A stretch of 46,144 bases of DNA, from the NCBI RefSeq assembly GCF_000313915.1, contig NZ_AMYT01000018.1, positions 1 through 46,144 of the forward strand. The letters run 5' to 3'. Position 1 is the first letter of the stretch; the number at the start of each line of letters is the position of its first letter. Positions 45,613 to 46,144 of the stretch are shown here, one piece after another. Below the pieces are notes generated by a model that was not told the origin of the DNA, made no database searches, and saw nothing but the letters and a program-made list of their open reading frames with translations. The position numbers and the translations under genes are program-made. This DNA is from Catellicoccus marimammalium M35/04/3 (GTDB taxonomy: Bacteria > Bacillota > Bacilli > Lactobacillales > Catellicoccaceae).

Positions 45613-45715
45613 TTACTTTCTCCGTTCCAACCGCCACCGCCACTACGAAAGTAAGCTCCAGCTGTGCTGTCGCAGGGAAGACATTGCTTTGCAATGCTTC
45701 CTTACTTTATATTCT
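45613..45715 (+). repeat. Truncated hairpin repeat without a gene
   Basis: TTACTTTC (45613-45620) pairs with GAAAGTAA (45647-45654). The loop, the AGCTCCAGCTGTGCTGTCGC block and a GGAAG-ATTGC/GCAAT-CTTCC hairpin match the copy at 44785, but the AACATGAG/TTGTCA part is missing. The following 45716-45930 has no convincing ORF. The unit ends with a perfect AAAAGAGGTGCA/TGCACCTCTTTT terminator at 45936-45960. Confidence 0.65.
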
Positions 45716-45935
45716 TAAGAAAGAATGGATTATAGGATCCTACAATGGAAAGTAGATCCTTATTAGGATATATTCCAAAATTAGACTTTTCATTTTAATA
45801 GATCCATGATACAATGAATATACAAAAATTCTTGTACTTTCTAGGTTTTCATATTAGTAAAAGTTAGAGAATTTGTTTTAGAAGTATTTGATTTTGAATA
45901 GGTCGATTAAGTACTTCAAAGAATTGATAGACGGA

Positions 45936-45962
45936 AAAAGAGGTGCAATGCACCTCTTTTTT
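45936..45962 (+). terminator. Intrinsic terminator ending the gene-free unit
   Basis: AAAAGAGGTGCA/TGCACCTCTTTT stem with T-run. No ORF precedes it, suggesting a decayed gene or a non-coding RNA between 45716 and 45935. Confidence 0.75.
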
Positions 45963-45973
45963 CTTTTGCACAC

Positions 45974-46144
45974 ATTGTTTTTTTGCGTAGGAGTGTCCCC
46001 ACCCCCACGCCCTCAAAAAACAATCGGAAAGAAAAAAGGTAGGGCGGAACCTGCTTCTAGTCGAGCAAGCTCTCCTTTCAGTCCACCCTATTTTTTCTTC
46101 CTTTTTCTTTCTAACATGAGTCAGTCGATCTGCAAGGGACGCTC
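45974..46144 (+). promoter_or_regulatory. Junction copy of leading-region hairpin repeat (left half)
   Basis: ATTGTTTTTT (45974-45983) pairs perfectly with AAAAAACAAT (46015-46024) around a C-rich loop. AAAAAAGGTAGGGCGGA (46032-46048) pairs with TCCACCCTATTTTTT (46082-46096) through G-T pairs. AACATGAG (46113-46120) and CAAGGG (46133-46138) pair with bases 32-39 and 10-15 at the window start. Together with 1-94 this forms a complete element upstream of the genes at 95 and 283. Confidence 0.6.

Overview
The window looks like one complete, circularly permuted conjugative plasmid of 46,144 bp from a low-GC Gram-positive host. Evidence for the host type is AT-rich sequence, AGGAGG-type ribosome binding sites, intrinsic terminators, an LPQTG surface protein with a sortase, a pGO1/pIP501-like (trs/tra) type IV secretion system and an Fst-type toxin. 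Lactobacillales (enterococcus- or aerococcus-like) is my best guess; genus is not resolved. Circularity is inferred because the last 32 bases and the first ~60 bases join into a third copy of a repeat that is intact at 44889-44990 and 1010-1100. I see no rRNA, tRNA, CRISPR array, intact insertion sequence or antibiotic-resistance gene.

Layout. (1) 44.7 kb through the junction to 1.8 kb: four copies of a structured, hairpin-rich repeat, three of which sit directly upstream of short plus-strand genes. Each of those three carries a TTGTCA box, a constant 17-nt spacer and TGTTCT inside a foldable stem. I read these as candidate single-stranded-DNA promoters of a leading region. (2) 2.1-3.7 kb: a DEDD exonuclease/TPR gene flanked by direct repeats. 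(3) 3.8-13.8 kb, minus strand: topoisomerase III, a CPBP protease, a 1355-residue LtrC-like primase/ArdC protein, an SSB-tail-like protein, a MobP-type relaxase and three small relaxosome genes. (4) 13.8-14.2 kb: nested inverted repeats and a TTGACTTATTTTAGCTTA-type repeat array, the likely oriT/control region. (5) 14.2-33.1 kb, minus strand: the transfer operon, comprising a VirB8-like protein, a three-domain wall hydrolase, split VirB4, VirB3-like and VirB6-like proteins, a lipoprotein, VirD4, a coiled-coil protein, a VirB2-like protein, a thioredoxin-like protein, a sortase, an LPQTG adhesin and a small first gene. (6) 33.1-34.1 kb: operon control region with a 25-bp inverted repeat around 248 bp, next to an XRE/S24-like regulator. 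(7) 34.9-38.0 kb: Rep with an antisense-RNA/attenuator leader, ParA and an RHH partner. (8) 38.0-44.7 kb: accessory/stability genes (KAP NTPase, orphan HsdS, an Fst/par toxin-antitoxin locus, an RHH protein, a Hanks-type kinase, a serine recombinase with res-like sites and a membrane protein).

How it works together. Rep, the counter-transcript RNA, ParA/RHH, the resolvase and the Fst locus would maintain the plasmid. The minus-strand operon builds the conjugation apparatus and the relaxosome processes oriT. If the minus strand is transferred, it passes through ltrC and topB and then serves as template for the plus-strand hairpin-repeat genes, which would suit early expression in the recipient. 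The transfer operon is punctuated by at least eight intrinsic terminators, two of them inside coding sequences. This implies processive antitermination or many internal promoters.
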